DNA of 64,000 nucleotides from Actinomycetes bacterium (GTDB lineage Bacteria; Actinomycetota; Actinomycetes; Propionibacteriales; Propionibacteriaceae), in the NCBI GenBank assembly GCA_023458095.1, contig JAEXAS010000033.1, forward strand, positions 1 to 64,000. The letters run 5' to 3'. Positions 43,037-52,251 of this stretch are shown in pieces; within the stretch, counting starts at the first letter, position 1, and every line of letters begins with the position of its first letter. Under the pieces are notes generated by a model. That model was not told where the DNA came from, searched no databases, and was given only the letters and a program-made list of their open reading frames with translations. The translations under genes and the position numbers were made by a program.

Positions 43037-44593
43037 ATGCAAATCGGGATTCCCCTAGAGACTCTCAAGGGGGAGACGCGCGTCGCGGCTACCCCCAAGA
43101 CAGTCGCCCAACTCATCAAACTCGGACACAGTGTCGTCGTCGAGGCAGGTGCGGGAGCCAAATCCTCCTACCCTGACGCCGATTACGAGGCAGCCGGCGC
43201 CACGATCGGCGACCGGGCCCAAGCCTGGGGCGCTCCGATCGTCGCAAAAATCAATGCTCCAAACACCCGCGAGATAAGCCAACTCAGCAGTGGCACGATG
43301 CTGATCTCGCTGCTGGCACCCGGGCGTAGTCCCGAGTTGCTGGAGAAGCTCAACAAGCGAGGCGTCACCGCCTTGGCCATGGACGCGGTACCGCGTATCT
43401 CCCGGGCACAGGCGCTCGATGTGCTCTCCTCAATGGCAAACATCGCCGGCTATCGCGCCGTCGTGGAGGCCGCCAACGAATTCGGCTCCTTCTTCACCGG
43501 TCAGGTGACTGCAGCGGGCAAGGTTCCCCCGGCCAAGGTCTTCGTCTCCGGCGCAGGGGTGGCCGGCCTGGCAGCGATTGGGACAGCGAAGTCGCTGGGC
43601 GCCATCGTGCGGGCCACCGACCTTCGCGCCGAGGTGGCCGAACAGGTGCAGTCGATGGGCGGCGAGTTCGTCGCCGTGCAGGCCGAACAACAGCAGTCCA
43701 GTGATGGCTACGCCAAGGAGGCCAGCCAGGCCTACAACGAGGCGGCTGCCCAGATGTACGCCGATCAGTGCAAGGACGTCGACATCATCATCACCACCGC
43801 CTTGATCCCCGGACGCCCTGCGCCTCGGCTCATCACTGCGGAAATGGTGGCCACGATGAAGCCCGGCTCGGTGATCGTGGACATGGCGGCCTCCAACGGC
43901 GGCAACGTCGAGGGCTCGGTCGCCGACAAGCTGGTCGTCACTGAGAACGGTGTGAAGATCATCGGCTACACCGATCTGGCCGGACGGCTGCCAACGCAGG
44001 CCTCGCAGCTCTACGGCACCAATGTGGTGAACCTGTTCAAGCTGCTCACCCCGAACAAGGACGGCGAAGTCGAACTCAACTTCGATGATGTCGTGCTGCG
44101 CGGAATGACCGTGACGAAGGACAACGAGATCCTGTGGCCGCCGCCACCGGTTCAAGTTTCCGCAGCGCCGAAGGCCGCCGCTGCTGAGGTCGAGGTTGAG
44201 GATCCCGAGGTCAAGGCAGCCCGTGAAGCCGCCAAGGCCAAGGCGTCGGCACGAAACCGGCTCATCATGTCGGCGATCGCCGCGGTCTTGGTGGTGCTGG
44301 CAGTCACCTTCTCCCCAGCCAGCTTTGTGGGCGCCTTTACGGTGTTCGCCCTGGCTGTGGTGGTTGGCTTCTATGTGATCAGCGGGGTTTCGCACTCCTT
44401 GCACACACCACTCATGGCTCAGACCAACGCCATTTCGGGCATCATCCTGGTCGGCGCGGTCCTGCAGTTGGGATCAACTGATATCGCCGTCTTGGTGATG
44501 TCCTTTGTGGCTGCAACGATCGCCTCGATCAACATCTTCGGTGGCTTCCTGGTGTCCTACCGAATGCTCAGCATGTTCAAGAAGGAGGCATGA
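43037..44593 (+). CDS. pntA: NAD(P) transhydrogenase subunit alpha
   Basis: PntA binds NAD(H) in the proton-translocating transhydrogenase, which makes NADPH from NADH and NADP+. The 518 residues hold the alanine-dehydrogenase-like N-terminal domain (GIPLETLKGETRVAATP), the NAD fold (VFVSGAGVAGLAAIGTAKSLGA) and three to four C-terminal membrane helices, so the subunit has the E. coli type of layout, not the split three-gene form. The ATG at 43037 has GGAAGGA just upstream and starts MQIGIP. Its stop overlaps the pntB start. Confidence 0.95.
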   Translation: MQIGIPLETLKGETRVAATPKTVAQLIKLGHSVVVEAGAGAKSSYPDADYEAAGATIGDRAQAWGAPIVAKINAPNTREISQLSSGTMLISLLAPGRSPELLEKLNKRGVTALAMDAVPRISRAQALDVLSSMANIAGYRAVVEAANEFGSFFTGQVTAAGKVPPAKVFVSGAGVAGLAAIGTAKSLGAIVRATDLRAEVAEQVQSMGGEFVAVQAEQQQSSDGYAKEASQAYNEAAAQMYADQCKDVDIIITTALIPGRPAPRLITAEMVATMKPGSVIVDMAASNGGNVEGSVADKLVVTENGVKIIGYTDLAGRLPTQASQLYGTNVVNLFKLLTPNKDGEVELNFDDVVLRGMTVTKDNEILWPPPPVQVSAAPKAAAAEVEVEDPEVKAAREAAKAKASARNRLIMSAIAAVLVVLAVTFSPASFVGAFTVFALAVVVGFYVISGVSHSLHTPLMAQTNAISGIILVGAVLQLGSTDIAVLVMSFVAATIASINIFGGFLVSYRMLSMFKKEA

Positions 44594-46089
44594 GCATGGG
44601 ACTCACCGAAATCGTGCAGTTCAACCAGTTCATCCAGGGCCTGTACATCATTGCCGGCATCCTGTTCATCCTTTCCCTGGCCGGCTTGTCCAAGCAGACC
44701 ACGGCACGCATGGGCAACCTCGGCGGCATGGTCGGCATGGTGCTCGCGCTGGCAGCGGTCATCACAGCCTCGGTGTTCCAGTCCTGGGCGGTGCATCAGC
44801 CCGGAATTCCGAAGGAACTCGCCGACACTCGTTGGTCGCCGGAAATCACGCTGGCCCTCATCATCGGCGCGCTGCTGATCGGTGCCCTGGTCGGTACCCC
44901 GATCGCCCGCAAGGTCGAGATGACCCAGATGCCCGAACTGATCGCCATCTTCCACTCCTTCGTGGGTATGGCTGCCGTTCTGGTGGGCTTCAACTCCTTC
45001 GCCGTCCCGCCGGTTGGTGAGGACGCCGGGGGTGCGGTTCACCTCGTCGAGGTCGCCCTGGGCGTCCTGATCGGTGCCTACACCTTCACCGGATCGGTCA
45101 TCGCCTACCTGAAGTTGTCGGCCAAGATGAAGTCCGCACCGCTGACCCTGCCGGGTCGCAACATGTTGAACCTGTTCGGGTTCATTGTGTTCTTTGCACT
45201 GATGATCGGCTTCGTGATGGTTGGCGAAACCAACATGGTGCTGGGCTGGCTGCTCATCATCGCCATCGCGGTGATCGGCTTCCTGCTGGGCCTGCACATG
45301 GTGGCAGCCATCGGTGGCGGCGACATGCCGGTCGTGGTCTCGATGCTGAACTCCTACTCCGGGTGGGCGGCAGCAGCGGCCGGCTTCATGCTGGGCAACA
45401 ATCTGCTGATCATCACCGGTTCGTTGGTGGGTTCTTCGGGTGCGATCCTGAGCTACATCATGTGCCGGGCCATGAACCGCTCGTTCATCTCGGTGATCCT
45501 GGGTGGCTTCGGTGTCGACACCGGCACGGTGGCCGCCTCCGACGAGGAGCAGGGCGAGCATCGCGAGATCGACGCGGCCGGCGCTGCAGACATGCTGATG
45601 AACGCCAAGAGCGTCATCATCACGCCCGGCTACGGCATGGCTGTGGCCAAAGCTCAGTACCCGGTGGCCGAGATCACTAGCAAGCTACGCGCCCAAGGCG
45701 TCAACGTCCGCTTCGGGGTTCACCCGGTGGCCGGACGCCTGCCTGGGCACATGAACGTGCTGCTGGCCGAGGCGAATGTCCCCTACGACATCGTTCTGGA
45801 AATGGACGAGATCAACGAGGACTTCGACGAGACCGACGTGGTGCTGGTGATCGGCGCGAACGACACCGTGAACCCGGCCGCTTTGGATGACCCGAACTCC
45901 CCCATCGCCGGTATGCCGGTGTTGGAGGTCTGGAAGGCAGCCAATGTGATCGTGTTCAAGCGCTCGATGGCCACCGGCTACGCCGGCGTGCAGAATCCGC
46001 TGTTCTTCAAGGAGAACACCCAAATGCTGTTCGGCGATGCCAAGCAGCGCGTGGAGGACATTCTGCAGTCGCTGTCGGTTCCCGCCTGA
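44590..46089 (+). CDS. pntB: NAD(P) transhydrogenase subunit beta
   Basis: PntB holds the proton channel and the NADP(H) site. The 499 residues have about eight membrane helices (to about residue 270), then a soluble domain with IITPGYGMAVAKAQYPVAEI, RFGVHPVAGRLPGHMNVLLAEA and VLVIGANDTVNPAA, then MPVLEVWKA and KRSMATGYAG. The ATG overlaps the pntA stop by four bases. Confidence 0.96.
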   Translation: MSMGLTEIVQFNQFIQGLYIIAGILFILSLAGLSKQTTARMGNLGGMVGMVLALAAVITASVFQSWAVHQPGIPKELADTRWSPEITLALIIGALLIGALVGTPIARKVEMTQMPELIAIFHSFVGMAAVLVGFNSFAVPPVGEDAGGAVHLVEVALGVLIGAYTFTGSVIAYLKLSAKMKSAPLTLPGRNMLNLFGFIVFFALMIGFVMVGETNMVLGWLLIIAIAVIGFLLGLHMVAAIGGGDMPVVVSMLNSYSGWAAAAAGFMLGNNLLIITGSLVGSSGAILSYIMCRAMNRSFISVILGGFGVDTGTVAASDEEQGEHREIDAAGAADMLMNAKSVIITPGYGMAVAKAQYPVAEITSKLRAQGVNVRFGVHPVAGRLPGHMNVLLAEANVPYDIVLEMDEINEDFDETDVVLVIGANDTVNPAALDDPNSPIAGMPVLEVWKAANVIVFKRSMATGYAGVQNPLFFKENTQMLFGDAKQRVEDILQSLSVPA

Positions 46090-46103
46090 TCCTGTAGCGA
46101 ACG

Positions 46104-46136
46104 ACGAAGCCCCGGCCGATTCGGCCGGGGCTTCGT
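46104..46136. terminator. Bidirectional terminator between pntB and ribF
   Basis: ACGAAGCCCCGGCCGA at 46104-46119 pairs perfectly with TCGGCCGGGGCTTCGT at 46121-46136 around a single base, a stem of 16 pairs (about 14 if the loop opens). It lies between the convergent pntB and ribF genes and can serve both. Confidence 0.82.
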
Positions 46137-46164
46137 TGCTGTCTGAGGGATCGCCGCGATGCAG

Positions 46165-47091
46165 TCAGGACTGCTGCAGGCCAAGCAGCTCGCGGCATCG
46201 GCGCACGTCATCGTGCATCTGCTCGATGAGTTCGCCGATATCGGTGAACCGGATCTGTCCGCGGATGCGCGCGATGAACTCCACATTGATCGGGGCGTCG
46301 TACAACTCCAGATCGTCGCGATCCAGCACGTAGGACTCCACCCGCCGCGAAATCCCATCGAAGGTCGGATTGGTACCCACCGAAATCGCTGCAGGCCACC
46401 GCTCAGCGCTGTCCAGGGACGCTTCGCCATGGGCGTCCAGGCCATCGCGGCGCGTGACCCAGCCGGCATAGACCCCATCGCGGGGACAGGCCAGCATGGC
46501 CGGAACCGGAAGATTGGCGGTCGGAAAGCCCAGCTCTCGACCGCGGCGATCGCCATGCGTCACCACTCCGCGGAAGCAGAAGGGTCGACCCAGGTGTTCG
46601 GCGGCATGTTCGACATTGCCCAGCGCCAATGCTTCACGGATCCGCGTGGAGCAGGTCTCCTCGTCTCCGAAGCGCACCAGCGGCAGCCCCTCGACCTCGA
46701 AACGTCCGGCAGCCAGTTGGCCCAGCGTTTCGACCGAACCGATCGCGCCATGGCCGAATCGGAAGTTCTCCCCCACCACGACCAGCGTCGGATCCAGCGG
46801 TACCACGATCTCTTCGACGAATCGCGCCGGCGGCCACGCCGCAAATTCGGTGGTGAAGTCGACGACCTGAACGTGGTCGGCGCCGGCTGCGGTGAGGTGC
46901 TCGATGCGTCCCTCAAGACTGGTGAGCAGCATCGGCGCGGAATCCGGACGCAGCACCGAGACCGGATGCGGCCAGAAGGTGACCACGATCAGCGGCAACT
47001 CAGGATGGCGGCGCTTGGCTTCGGCCAGAACTTGTCGGTGCCCGGGATGCACGCCATCGAAGTTGCCGATGACGACTACTGACGAACCCAT
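46165..47091 (-). CDS. ribF: Bifunctional riboflavin kinase/FAD synthetase
   Basis: RibF makes FMN and FAD from riboflavin. The 308 residues have the nucleotidyltransferase VIGNFDGVHPGHRQVL and the kinase-domain FPTANL, GVYAGWV and SVGTNPTF motifs. The ATG at 47091 follows GAAAGGG and gives normal length; longer readings have no support. Confidence 0.94.
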   Translation of the reverse strand: MGSSVVVIGNFDGVHPGHRQVLAEAKRRHPELPLIVVTFWPHPVSVLRPDSAPMLLTSLEGRIEHLTAAGADHVQVVDFTTEFAAWPPARFVEEIVVPLDPTLVVVGENFRFGHGAIGSVETLGQLAAGRFEVEGLPLVRFGDEETCSTRIREALALGNVEHAAEHLGRPFCFRGVVTHGDRRGRELGFPTANLPVPAMLACPRDGVYAGWVTRRDGLDAHGEASLDSAERWPAAISVGTNPTFDGISRRVESYVLDRDDLELYDAPINVEFIARIRGQIRFTDIGELIEQMHDDVRRCRELLGLQQS

Positions 47092-47243
47092 TGCACCCTT
47101 TCCGGGGGCCGAATCGATGGCACCGCAGCCAACTCTATCCAAGTGCCGACCCCGCTCAAGCCGCAGACCACTGACGCCGCAGAAGCAGAGCTCGGCTCCA
47201 ATGCCCGCAGCGCCAACGTCCAGCACCGCCGTGGACGATGCTC

Positions 47244-47957
47244 CTAGGCACCACCCAGGTAGGCCTCCACCACCCGAGAATCGGCCGCCAGTTCCGCCCC
47301 GGTGCCCGTCAGCGTGATCGTCCCGGTCTCCAGGACATAGGCCCGGTGCGCGATGCGCAGGGCCGCCTTGGCGTTCTGCTCCACGACCAAGACCGAGGTG
47401 CCCTGATCGTTGACTGCTTTGATCAGTTCCATCACCTGGTTGACCATCAGCGGAGCCAACCCCATCGACGGCTCGTCGAGCAGGAGCAGCTTGGGGCCAC
47501 TGACCAAAGCCCGACCGATAGCGAGCATCTGCTGCTCGCCGCCGGAGAGAGTGCCGCCTTGCTGGTCGCGCCGCTCAGCCAGCCGAGGCATCAAGGCGTA
47601 AGCGTGCTCGATCCGTTCGTGGATGGTCGCCTTGCTGGCAACCCGATATCCGCCCAACTGAAGGTTTTCGTGGACGGTCATCGTGCTGAAGATGCGCCGC
47701 CCTTCAGGCACCTGCACAATCCCTTCGGCCACCAGATTGTGGGCGCGGATCTTGGCCAGGTCCAGGCCATTCCAGGTCGCAGTCCCCGCAGAAGGGCGCA
47801 CGATTCCGGAGACCAGGTTCAAGGTGGTCGACTTGCCAGCGCCGTTATTGCCGAGCAGTGCGACGACCTCGCCTTGCTCCAGTTCGAAACTGAGCCCCGA
47901 CAGCGCCTTCACCCGCCCGTAGAACACATCGACGTCCTGGACGCTCAGCCAGCTCAT
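47244..47957 (-). CDS. livF: Branched-chain amino acid ABC transporter ATPase LivF
   Basis: The product has 237 residues with Walker A GNNGAGKSTTLNLV, signature LSGGEQQMLAIGRAL and Walker B LLLLDEPSMGL, the standard LivF pattern. It is the last of livKHMGF and its ATG overlaps the livG stop by four bases. Substrate by family is leucine, isoleucine or valine, though related systems take amides or urea. Confidence 0.93.
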   Translation of the reverse strand: MSWLSVQDVDVFYGRVKALSGLSFELEQGEVVALLGNNGAGKSTTLNLVSGIVRPSAGTATWNGLDLAKIRAHNLVAEGIVQVPEGRRIFSTMTVHENLQLGGYRVASKATIHERIEHAYALMPRLAERRDQQGGTLSGGEQQMLAIGRALVSGPKLLLLDEPSMGLAPLMVNQVMELIKAVNDQGTSVLVVEQNAKAALRIAHRAYVLETGTITLTGTGAELAADSRVVEAYLGGA

Positions 47958-48751
47958 TGCGCATCCTCCTCGTCGGCACCCAGATAAGCCTCGATCACCT
48001 GGGGATTGGTGCGGATCTCCTCGGGAGTCCCATCGGCGATCTCACGGCCGTAGTTGAGCACGATGATGCGCTCGGAGATATCCATCACCAGCCCCATGTC
48101 GTGTTCGATCAACACAATCGACACTCCCAGGTCACGAATCTGGCGAATCAGCCCCATCAACTGCTGGGTCTCGGTGTGGTTCAGCCCGGCCGCCGGCTCG
48201 TCGAGCAGCAGCACCTTGGGCGATGTGGCCAAGGCACGGGCGATCTCAACCTTGCGTTGGCCGCCGTAGGGCAACTGTCCCACGTAGGCCTCTGGATCTC
48301 CGGTGAAGCCGACGAAGTCCAGCCAGGCCAGCGCATCGGCTTCACAGGCCCGCTCGGTGCGCCGAAACCGCGGCGTGTGCAGCATGGCGTCGTACCAGGA
48401 CTGCGCCATGTTGGCATGAACGGCGGTCTTGACGTTGTCCAGGATCGACATGTCCGAGAACAGCCGTAGATTCTGGAAGGTCCGGGCCATGCCCATCCTG
48501 GTGATCCGGGACGGCCGGGCCCGCATGATCGACTGCCCCCGGAAGGTGATGCTGCCACTGGTGGGGCGGTAGAACCCACTGATGCAGTTGAACGCACTGG
48601 TCTTGCCGGCACCATTGGGCCCGATCACCGAGACGATTTCGTTCTCATGAACCGACATGGTCAGTCCGTCGACGGCCTTGACCCCGCCGAATTGGAGGTG
48701 GAGGTCCTTCACCTCCAACAAGGTGGTGCGTGTCGTGGTGTCGGTGCTCAT
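47954..48751 (-). CDS. livG: Branched-chain amino acid ABC transporter ATPase LivG
   Basis: The product has 265 residues with Walker A GPNGAGKTSAFNCISGFY, signature LPYGGQRKVEIARALA and Walker B LLLDEPAAGLNHTE, plus the LivG C-terminal ending around EVIEAYLG. It overlaps livF and livM by four bases each. Confidence 0.93.
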   Translation of the reverse strand: MSTDTTTRTTLLEVKDLHLQFGGVKAVDGLTMSVHENEIVSVIGPNGAGKTSAFNCISGFYRPTSGSITFRGQSIMRARPSRITRMGMARTFQNLRLFSDMSILDNVKTAVHANMAQSWYDAMLHTPRFRRTERACEADALAWLDFVGFTGDPEAYVGQLPYGGQRKVEIARALATSPKVLLLDEPAAGLNHTETQQLMGLIRQIRDLGVSIVLIEHDMGLVMDISERIIVLNYGREIADGTPEEIRTNPQVIEAYLGADEEDAQ

Positions 48752-49875
48752 GCCGGGCTCCCCTCAGCGGTCTCGGCGGCTTTGGCTCGCCGAGCTCTTC
48801 GGGCTGCCAAGGCTGGCGACCACGGGAAGACCGCGTTCGCCGGCCAGATGCCCTGGGGTCGGAAGATCATGGTGACCACCAGCAGCAGGCCGAACAGGAA
48901 GTAGCGCCATTCGGCGAACTCGCGCAAGAGCTCCGGGGCCAGCGAGATGAACAGTGCCCCGATGATCACCCCCGGGGTTGAACCCATACCGCCCAGCACC
49001 ACAGCCATCAGCACCAAGGCCGAGTAGAGGAAGGTGAAACTGGTTGGCGAGATCGCGCTGAGGTAGGTGGCCATCATCTGGCCGGCCAGCCCAGCCCACA
49101 CCGCGCCGATGATGTAGGCGGTGATCTTGGTGAAGTAGGTGTTGATGCCCATCGCCTCGGCGGCGTCCTCGTCGTCTCGGACCGCCTTCCAGGCGCGGCC
49201 CATCTTGCCCCGCGACAGCCGGGAGATCCCGCCGACGCCGACGACAGCGACCACGAGGGCAACGAAGTAGTAGAGCAGAATCTTGCCGTTGAACTCGACC
49301 CCGCCGATGACCAGGCCGTCGGCCATATTCCATCCGAAGAAGCTCCAAGACGGAATCCCCGAGATTCCGGTGGGACCGCCGGTGATCTCCAGGTTGCGGG
49401 CGGTCAGGCGAATGATCTCACCGAAACCCAAGGTCACGATGGCCAAATAGTCACTGCGCAGCCGCAGAGTAGGACCGCCGATGATGATGCCGGCCACGAT
49501 GCACACCAGGATGGTCACCGGAATCGCTTCCAGCATCGAGAAGCCGAAGGTGGTGGTCAGAATTCCGGAGGTGTAGGCACCGACGGCAAAGAACGCCACA
49601 TAGCCCAGGTCCAACAGACCGGCGTAGCCGACCACCACATTCAGTCCGAGGGCGAGCATCACGTAGATCAGACCGGCGGTGAGGATGGAGATCAGATAAG
49701 GCGAGGCGCTGATGAACGGCACGGCCATCACCAGCACGAAGACCGCGAGTCCGAGAATGCGCAGAGCACCCTTCTCGCTCCCCCAATTGAATGGTGCCGG
49801 GGGCGGCATCTGATGGCGATTGGGTGGAACCAAGACGTCCAAAGGAGTTCGCTTCAGCAAGGACATCACCATCAC
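48748..49875 (-). CDS. livM: Branched-chain amino acid ABC transporter permease LivM
   Basis: The protein of 375 residues has an N-terminal cytoplasmic extension of about 30 residues, then eight or more hydrophobic helices with LGLNVVVGYAGLLDLGYVAFFAVGAY and RMGRAWKAVRDDEDAAEAMGIN-like features of LivM. The GTG at 49875 overlaps the livH stop; an ATG one codon later is also possible. Confidence 0.92.
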   Translation of the reverse strand: MMVMSLLKRTPLDVLVPPNRHQMPPPAPFNWGSEKGALRILGLAVFVLVMAVPFISASPYLISILTAGLIYVMLALGLNVVVGYAGLLDLGYVAFFAVGAYTSGILTTTFGFSMLEAIPVTILVCIVAGIIIGGPTLRLRSDYLAIVTLGFGEIIRLTARNLEITGGPTGISGIPSWSFFGWNMADGLVIGGVEFNGKILLYYFVALVVAVVGVGGISRLSRGKMGRAWKAVRDDEDAAEAMGINTYFTKITAYIIGAVWAGLAGQMMATYLSAISPTSFTFLYSALVLMAVVLGGMGSTPGVIIGALFISLAPELLREFAEWRYFLFGLLLVVTMIFRPQGIWPANAVFPWSPALAARRARRAKAAETAEGSPA

Positions 49876-50765
49876 ATCCGCTCGACGATGCGGCTGCCGA
49901 GCACCCCGGTGGGACGGAAGCTCAAGAACAGAATCAGACAGGCGAAGGAGAACACATCACGCCATTCGCCACCGACCCAGGCGGTTCCGAAAGACTCCAG
50001 CAGACCCAGGATCAAACCGCCGATCATGGCGCCATACAGACTCCCGATTCCCCCGATGACAGCGGCGGTGAAGGCTTTCAGGCCGATCGTGAAACCCATG
50101 AGGAAGTCCACCGAGCCGTAAAACGCACCGGCCATCACGCCGCCGGCACCAGCCAGCGCCGATCCGATGAAGAACACGCGCGAGATCGTCCGGTTGACGT
50201 CGATGCCCATGAGCGTGGAGGCCCGCTGATCCAGCGCGATCGCGCGCATCGCGCGTCCTTCGCGGGTGCGATCCACGTACAGCCCCAGCCCCGCCATCAG
50301 CAACGCTGCCACGACCATCAACACCAGATGCGCCGTGGACAACTGGGCATCAAAGATCGGCACCGGAGTGCCGGTGATGCGCAGCGGGTAGGCCTGCGGG
50401 CTGGGTCCGAAGATCTGCCGGATGCCATATTCCAAGGTGAACGATGCGCCCACCGCTGTGATGAGCACCGAAAGCCGTGGCGCCGAGCGAAGGGGACGGT
50501 AGGCGGCGCGCTCTATGCCCACCCCCACGAAGCCGCTGGCGAGCATCGAGACCGCCAGGACCAGCAAGAGCACCGGAATGGTCGACATGGCGCCAAGCCC
50601 CGGAAAGGAGGTCAACAGGACCAGCCCGACGAAGGCACCCAACATATAGATGTCGCCGTGAGCGAAGTTGAGCAGCTTGATGACGCCGTACACCATGCTG
50701 TAGCCCAAGGCCACCAGAGCGTAGAACGAGCCGACGAACAGCCCATTGAGAATGATCTGAGTCAC
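49872..50765 (-). CDS. livH: Branched-chain amino acid ABC transporter permease LivH
   Basis: The protein of 297 residues is wholly membrane, with LNGLFVGSFYALVALGYSMVYG at the start and the conserved loop RAMRAIALDQRASTLMGID. GTG start with GAGGGA upstream. A hairpin (50785-50820) separates it from livK. Confidence 0.93.
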   Translation of the reverse strand: MTQIILNGLFVGSFYALVALGYSMVYGVIKLLNFAHGDIYMLGAFVGLVLLTSFPGLGAMSTIPVLLLVLAVSMLASGFVGVGIERAAYRPLRSAPRLSVLITAVGASFTLEYGIRQIFGPSPQAYPLRITGTPVPIFDAQLSTAHLVLMVVAALLMAGLGLYVDRTREGRAMRAIALDQRASTLMGIDVNRTISRVFFIGSALAGAGGVMAGAFYGSVDFLMGFTIGLKAFTAAVIGGIGSLYGAMIGGLILGLLESFGTAWVGGEWRDVFSFACLILFLSFRPTGVLGSRIVERM

Positions 50766-50784
50766 GCGATTCCCTCAGTAAGGC

Positions 50785-50820
50785 GACTCTGGCTGCCACC
50801 CGGTGGTGACAGCCAGAGTC
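50785..50820 (-). terminator. Hairpin between livK and livH, probably an attenuator
   Basis: GACTCTGGCTG at 50785-50795 pairs with CAGCCAGAGTC at 50810-50820, and an inner CCACC/GGTGG can extend it. It lies in the 61-base gap after the livK stop. Such hairpins let binding-protein genes be expressed more than the permease genes. Confidence 0.65.
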
Positions 50821-50826
50821 TGAGTT

Positions 50827-52002
50827 CTAACCCTTGAGATCGTCGGACAGGACGAACGAGCCGTCAGGTCCGATGGTCACGATGACGAAACTGCCATTGG
50901 TCAGCGTGCCCTGTTCGGTGAACGAGATCGGACCGGAGGCAGTGCTGAAGTCCTTCAGGTTGTGCAGCGCGGTGTCTACCTTGTCCATGTCGGTGGAACC
51001 GGCCTGCTTGATCGCCTCAGCCATAACCTCGACCGCGTTGTAGGACTGCAGCGCGTAGGTACCTGGATCCGAACCGAACTTCGCCTTGTAGGCCGCGGTC
51101 CACTTGCCGCCGTCATCGAGCATGTCCGGCGTGGTGGTGAAGGTGCCGTACACGTTCTTGGTGAAGTCCGTGCCGGTGATCTTGGAGAACTCGGCGTTGA
51201 CCGCCCCATCCCCGACCAGGAAGATGCCCTTGTACCCGGCAGCCTTGGCCTGGTGATTGACCAAGGATCCGGCTTGGTAGTAACCGGTGTAGTAGACGAA
51301 GTCGCTGCCGGCCTTGATCATCTTGTCGACGTCGCTGGAGAAGTCCTTGTCGGTCGAAGTCACCGTCGTGGCGCCCGAAATGGTCAGCCCGGCGTCCTTG
51401 GCCTGAGCGGTGAAGGCCTTGGCAAGGTTGGTCGAGTAGGCGTCGCCCTCATCAATGACGTAGATCGACTTGGCGGCCGACTTCTTGGCGAACTTCACCG
51501 CAGCCTGGGCCTGCTGGGTGCCCGTGCCGTTGACCAGGAACACATTGGGCTGCTTGGCATTGACCAGATCGTCGGAGTTGGCCGCGGCGATCGCCATGGG
51601 CACCTTGGCCTGAAGGAAGATCGGCAGGGTGGGCAAGGTAGCGCCCGAGCAGTAACCGCCCACCGAGGCGACCACACCTTGCGAAACCAGCTTGTTCGCG
51701 CCGGCGACCGCCGTCGTCGCGTCGCAGGCCTCATCTTCGGTGATGAGCTCGATCTTCTTGCCGTTCACCCCACCAGCGGCATTGATCTCGTCGACCGCCA
51801 AAGTCGCGCCATTCTTCATGTATTCCCCGTAGGCGCTTTCGCTTCCGGAGAAAGGTGCCAGCATGCCAAATTTCACGGTGTCGCCCGTGCTGCTGGTTCC
51901 GCCGCCAGCCACGCCCCCGCTACACCCCGCCGTGAGTACCACGCAAGCAGCGGCAACCGCGACGGCGCCGACCCGCTTCAGGGAACGAAAAGGAATCTCC
52001 AT
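50827..52002 (-). CDS. livK: Branched-chain amino acid ABC transporter substrate-binding lipoprotein
   Basis: The product has 391 residues and a lipoprotein signal peptide with lipobox LTAGC (Cys27), then a type I periplasmic-binding fold (KFGMLAPFSGSESAYGEYMKNGATLAVDEINAAGG). It has GGGAGGA seven bases before the ATG. As first gene of livKHMGF it captures the substrate outside the membrane. Whether it binds branched-chain amino acids or a relative cannot be settled from sequence. Confidence 0.9.
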   Translation of the reverse strand: MEIPFRSLKRVGAVAVAAACVVLTAGCSGGVAGGGTSSTGDTVKFGMLAPFSGSESAYGEYMKNGATLAVDEINAAGGVNGKKIELITEDEACDATTAVAGANKLVSQGVVASVGGYCSGATLPTLPIFLQAKVPMAIAAANSDDLVNAKQPNVFLVNGTGTQQAQAAVKFAKKSAAKSIYVIDEGDAYSTNLAKAFTAQAKDAGLTISGATTVTSTDKDFSSDVDKMIKAGSDFVYYTGYYQAGSLVNHQAKAAGYKGIFLVGDGAVNAEFSKITGTDFTKNVYGTFTTTPDMLDDGGKWTAAYKAKFGSDPGTYALQSYNAVEVMAEAIKQAGSTDMDKVDTALHNLKDFSTASGPISFTEQGTLTNGSFVIVTIGPDGSFVLSDDLKG

Positions 52003-52251
52003 CTAACTGTCCTCCCTAGTGATGGATGCAAACTGCCGCCGCGCAGTGCCGTACCCCGCGGCGAAGTGGGGCAAACTGTACACGAGCACAACCGTGCCGA
52101 AACCGGTCGGATTGTGACCTTTCATGCACAACGGTGAGGATCGCCGACGAGTACCATTCCGCCTTCCCGAATGGTCCTTGAAACGACACAAATACCCCGC
52201 GGGGCATTCCGCAGTGATCGCGGTAGGCGGTTGCCTCGAATCGCAAGCCGG
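52003..52251 (-). promoter_or_regulatory. livK upstream region with possible promoter
   Basis: The 249 bases between livK and truB should carry the liv promoter. TACAGT (read on the minus strand, 52075-52080) is a fair -10 candidate, with a weak -35 about 16 bases upstream. A palindrome CCCCGCGGGG lies near 52195-52206. The GGGAGGA ribosome site precedes the ATG. No known regulator site is recognised. Confidence 0.35.
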
